DNA from: Avibacterium avium
GTDB lineage: Bacteria > Pseudomonadota > Gammaproteobacteria > Enterobacterales > Pasteurellaceae
Length of the DNA: 64,000 bases
Assembly (NCBI RefSeq): GCF_900454535.1
Contig: NZ_UGSP01000001.1
Span: 538,501 to 602,500 of the forward strand
Direction: 5' to 3'
Of the stretch, positions 61,305-64,000 are shown one piece after another. The notes under the pieces were generated by a model. It did no database searches, was not told where the DNA came from, and saw nothing but the letters and a program-made list of their open reading frames with translations. Both the position numbers and the translations under genes were made by a program. Within the stretch, counting starts at the first letter, position 1; the number at the start of each line of letters is the position of its first letter.

Positions 61305-62759
61305 ATGAGTCAAAAAGGCGATATCGGCGTTATCGGTTTAGCGGTAATGGGACAAAACTTAATTTTAAATATGAACGACCACGGCTTTAAAGTGGTGGCG
61401 TATAACCGTACCACCTCAAAAGTGGACGAGTTCTTAGAAGGACCAGCGAAAGGCACAAATATTATCGGTGCTTATTCCTTAGAAGATCTGGCGAACAAGC
61501 TGGAAAAACCTCGCAAAGTGATGCTAATGGTGCGTGCGGGTGAAGTGGTTGATCAATTCATCAACGCATTACTGCCTTATTTAGAAGAAGGCGACATCAT
61601 TATTGATGGCGGCAACTCAAACTATCCAGACACCAACCGCCGTGTGAAAGAATTAGCAGAAAAAGGTATCCGCTTTGTGGGTGCTGGCGTATCTGGCGGT
61701 GAAGAAGGCGCGCGCCACGGGCCTTCTATTATGCCAGGCGGTAACGCAGAAGCTTGGCCTTATGTAAAACCTATCCTACAAGCGATCTCTGCCAAAACAG
61801 ACAAAGGTGAACCTTGCTGTGATTGGGTAGGCCAAGAAGGTGCAGGGCATTTCGTGAAAATGGTGCATAACGGCATTGAATACGGCGATATGCAACTTAT
61901 CTGTGAAGCCTATCAATTCTTAAAAGACGGTTTAGGCTTAAGCTATGATGAAATGCAAAAAATCTTCGCTGAATGGAAAAAAACCGAGCTGGATAGCTAT
62001 TTAATTGACATTACCACCGATATTCTTGGTTATAAAGATGCCGATGGCGAACCATTGGTAGAAAAAATCTTAGATACTGCAGGACAAAAAGGCACAGGTA
62101 AATGGACGGGGATCAACGCTCTTGATTTCGGTATTCCATTAACCTTAATCACCGAATCTGTGTTTGCACGTTGTGTGTCTTCATTTAAAGATCAACGTGT
62201 TGCCGCAGCAAAATTATTCCACAAAACTATTCAACCTGTAGAAGGGGATAAACAAGTTTGGATCGAAGCGGTACGCAAAGCCCTGCTCGCGTCAAAAATT
62301 ATCTCTTACGCACAAGGCTTTATGCTCATTCGCGAAGCCTCAGAAAACTTTGGCTGGAATATTAACTACGGCGCAACGGCCTTATTATGGCGTGAAGGTT
62401 GTATCATTCGTAGCCGCTTCTTAGGCAATATCCGTGATGCTTATGAAGCTAACCCAGATCTGATTTTCTTAGGCTCAGATCCATACTTCAAAAACATCTT
62501 AGAAAATGCCTTAGGAGACTGGCGTAAAGTAGTTGCAAAATCTATTGAAGTGGGAATTCCAATGCCTTGTATGGCGTCTGCAATCACGTTCTTAGATGGC
62601 TACACTTCTGCTGACTTACCAGCCAACTTGCTACAAGCACAGCGTGATTACTTCGGCGCGCACACTTATGAGCGCAAAGACAAACAACGTGGTGAGTTCT
62701 TCCATACAAACTGGACAGGACGTGGCGGTAACACTGCATCAACTACTTATGATGTGTAA
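61305..62759 (+). CDS. gnd: 6-phosphogluconate dehydrogenase, decarboxylating
   Basis: Gnd converts 6-phosphogluconate to ribulose 5-phosphate with NADP+. The cofactor segment IGLAVMGQNLILNM, the catalytic lysine region GHFVKMVHNGIEYGDMQ and the C-terminal RTTYDV-type end (here TASTTYDV) are typical. 484 residues, normal length. AGGAG precedes the start. A terminator follows. Confidence 0.97.
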   Translation: MSQKGDIGVIGLAVMGQNLILNMNDHGFKVVAYNRTTSKVDEFLEGPAKGTNIIGAYSLEDLANKLEKPRKVMLMVRAGEVVDQFINALLPYLEEGDIIIDGGNSNYPDTNRRVKELAEKGIRFVGAGVSGGEEGARHGPSIMPGGNAEAWPYVKPILQAISAKTDKGEPCCDWVGQEGAGHFVKMVHNGIEYGDMQLICEAYQFLKDGLGLSYDEMQKIFAEWKKTELDSYLIDITTDILGYKDADGEPLVEKILDTAGQKGTGKWTGINALDFGIPLTLITESVFARCVSSFKDQRVAAAKLFHKTIQPVEGDKQVWIEAVRKALLASKIISYAQGFMLIREASENFGWNINYGATALLWREGCIIRSRFLGNIRDAYEANPDLIFLGSDPYFKNILENALGDWRKVVAKSIEVGIPMPCMASAITFLDGYTSADLPANLLQAQRDYFGAHTYERKDKQRGEFFHTNWTGRGGNTASTTYDV

Positions 62760-62769
62760 TTAAACTGAC

Positions 62770-62797
62770 AAGCGATGGGGGTTCTCATCGCTTTTTT
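62770..62797 (+). terminator. Terminator of gnd
   Basis: AAGCGATG (62770-62777) pairs with CATCGCTT (62786-62793), followed by a T-run. Confidence 0.88.
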
Positions 62798-62862
62798 GCA
62801 TAAAATAAAGTGCGGTGTAAAATTTCGCACTTTTTCCATTTATAAAAAATAGGAGTCATAAA

Positions 62863-63147
62863 ATGAAAAAAGAAAATCCCGTAGAATGCGTAGGTTGCAA
62901 CACCTTTGACGTTGGCACTATCATCGACAACAGCAACTGCACCAGCCACGTTGAACGTGTTTATGCCACAGAAGCCGAGGCTGATCTTGCCTTACAAGAG
63001 TTCACCCAAAAAGCGCGTGCTGCAGAAACCGAACCTTGCCAAATTCAAGCCTCAATCAGCCCAGTTGACGGTGGATTTTTACTCAGCGCTGATTTCACCT
63101 TCAGCTGCCAAGCGGAATCCTTAATTTTTGAATTAGGATTGCGTTAA
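62863..63147 (+). CDS. YfcZ/YiiS family protein (DUF406)
   Basis: A 94-residue protein of unknown function matching E. coli YfcZ: DVGTIIDNSNC near the start, KARAAETEPC in the middle and the end FTFSCQAESLIFELGLR. The conserved cysteines suggest metal binding or disulfide chemistry, which is inference only. AGGAG precedes the start. It is a single-gene unit. Confidence 0.85.
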   Translation: MKKENPVECVGCNTFDVGTIIDNSNCTSHVERVYATEAEADLALQEFTQKARAAETEPCQIQASISPVDGGFLLSADFTFSCQAESLIFELGLR

Positions 63148-63161
63148 TGAACCCGACCATA

Positions 63162-63181
63162 AGGGGCTAGATTTAGCCCCT
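63162..63181 (+). terminator. Hairpin after the yfcZ-like gene
   Basis: AGGGGCTA (63162-63169) pairs with TAGCCCCT (63174-63181). The following sequence is only moderately T-rich. Confidence 0.65.
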
Positions 63182-63203
63182 AAATTCACTCTTCGAGCAT
63201 CAA

Positions 63204-63557
63204 ATGAAATTTACCGTAAAACGCATTTACGACAAAGATTTTTCTCAAAATGATTTTCGTGTTCTGATTGATCGCCTTTGGCCAAGAGGCATTGCTAAAC
63301 TAGAAGCCCACATCGCCCTTTGGGAAAAAGATATCACCCCATCTTCCGAGCTAAGAACTCGCTATCACCACGCTGAAATCACCTACCCCGAATTTGCCCA
63401 ACAATACGCCCAAGAACTCCAACAAAACGCGCCATTAGTACAAGATTTCCTACAAAAAATCGCTAATCAAAAGGAAGTCGTATTAGTTACCGCAGTGAAA
63501 GATATTGAACACAGCCACGTGCCAATTTTGTTGGAGGTGTTGGAAAGGCAAGGATAA
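63204..63557 (+). CDS. DUF488 family protein (YeaO-like)
   Basis: A 117-residue cytoplasmic protein of the DUF488 family. The conserved segment VLIDRLWPRGI is at residues 20-30 and ALWEKDITPS follows. The function is unknown. No cysteine of a typical nucleophile is seen. Confidence 0.8.
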   Translation: MKFTVKRIYDKDFSQNDFRVLIDRLWPRGIAKLEAHIALWEKDITPSSELRTRYHHAEITYPEFAQQYAQELQQNAPLVQDFLQKIANQKEVVLVTAVKDIEHSHVPILLEVLERQG

Positions 63558-63619
63558 TTTTTTTGTGAATAGCTATGCTAAAATAGCACAATTAAAACAG
63601 AATAGAAGATCGAAAAATA

Positions 63620-64000
63620 ATGAAAAAACTCCTCGTTCTCCACACAGGTGGAACAATTTCAATGCACGCGGACAGCCAGGGGAAAGTGGCGCCAAATGCC
63701 ACTAATCCAATGACTAAAGTCGGGTTTGATTTGCATAATGTTGAAGTGGAATCGGTGGATTTTCTCAATCTTCCTAGTCCGCATATTCGCCTTGAGCATA
63801 TGTTGGCGTTGAGCCAGAAAATTAAAAAAGACGCTGCAAATTATGATGGCGTGGTGATTACGCACGGCACGGATACGCTGGAAGAAACTGCTTATTTTCT
63901 GGATACAATGCAGTTGCCGAAAATACCGATTGTGATTACGGGCGCGATGCGTTCCAATAATGAACTTGGTAGTGATGGTATTTATAATTACCTTTCCGCG
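63620..64000 (+). CDS. Asparaginase, 3'-truncated by window edge
   Basis: L-asparaginase hydrolyses asparagine to aspartate and ammonia. The first 127 codons are present. Both active-site threonine motifs are visible: HTGGTISM with Thr12, and HGTDTLEET. The start lacks a signal peptide, so this is a cytoplasmic type I-like form. ATG 63620 is the family start MKKLLVLHTGGT. The gene continues beyond the window. Confidence 0.9.
   Translation, partial: MKKLLVLHTGGTISMHADSQGKVAPNATNPMTKVGFDLHNVEVESVDFLNLPSPHIRLEHMLALSQKIKKDAANYDGVVITHGTDTLEETAYFLDTMQLPKIPIVITGAMRSNNELGSDGIYNYLSA

Overview
This window is chromosomal DNA of a gamma-proteobacterium of the family Pasteurellaceae (Haemophilus, Aggregatibacter, Avibacterium or Pasteurella group). 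The main sign is the Haemophilus-type DNA uptake sequence AAGTGCGGT: I count about 40 exact copies by eye, on both strands and mostly at gene ends. The proteins (NapFDAGHBC, NarQ-MurB, TehA, a FruB with two HPr domains, YfcZ, MaoP, YihD) and moderate-to-low GC fit the same family. I cannot name the species.

Layout. 1-7.1 kb: end of nudJ, mobB, a DHA2-type efflux pump, rsmJ-trmA, maoP, yihD-dsbA, mobA and a small lipoprotein. MobA and MobB serve the molybdenum cofactor needed by the nitrate reductase further on. 7.1-11.5 kb: fructose PTS operon fruBKA. 11.6-20.3 kb: the spc and alpha ribosomal operons (rplN to rplQ, with secY and rpoA), including a well-preserved S4-binding pseudoknot before rpsM. 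20.3-23.85 kb: selenocysteine machinery, selA-selB on the minus strand and tRNA-Sec (selC) on the plus strand.

23.9-34.0 kb: an accessory island directly behind selC. Four genes read in one direction: a SNF2/RapA-type helicase, an unrecognised 296-residue protein whose motif layout resembles polyvalent-type ADP-ribosyltransferases, a large beta-class (type III-like) DNA methyltransferase, and a type III-like helicase-nuclease (Res). Mod and Res each carry one single-base frameshift. The island has one Haemophilus uptake sequence but three exact or near-exact Neisseria uptake sequences, one of them the full 12-base AG dialect. This points to horizontal transfer from Neisseriaceae. It is the most interesting part of the window.

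34.2-46.3 kb: greB and rpoH, then a minus-strand run narQ-murB-DUF2322-tehA, then the divergent periplasmic nitrate reductase operon napFDAGHBC. NarQ senses nitrate/nitrite and probably controls nap. 46.4-51.6 kb: pnp, nlpI and deaD (RNA decay and cold-shock helicase). 51.7-54.9 kb: hslR-hslO-pckA. 55.0-58.2 kb: an OPT transporter and cysQ. 58.2-62.8 kb: oxidative pentose phosphate genes zwf, pgl and gnd, with a HEPN/MNT (HI0074/HI0073-type) gene pair between pgl and gnd. 62.8-64.0 kb: yfcZ-like gene, a DUF488 gene and the start of an asparaginase gene. No stretch longer than 300 bases lacks a gene. I saw no rRNA, insertion sequence, integrase, CRISPR array or replication origin.
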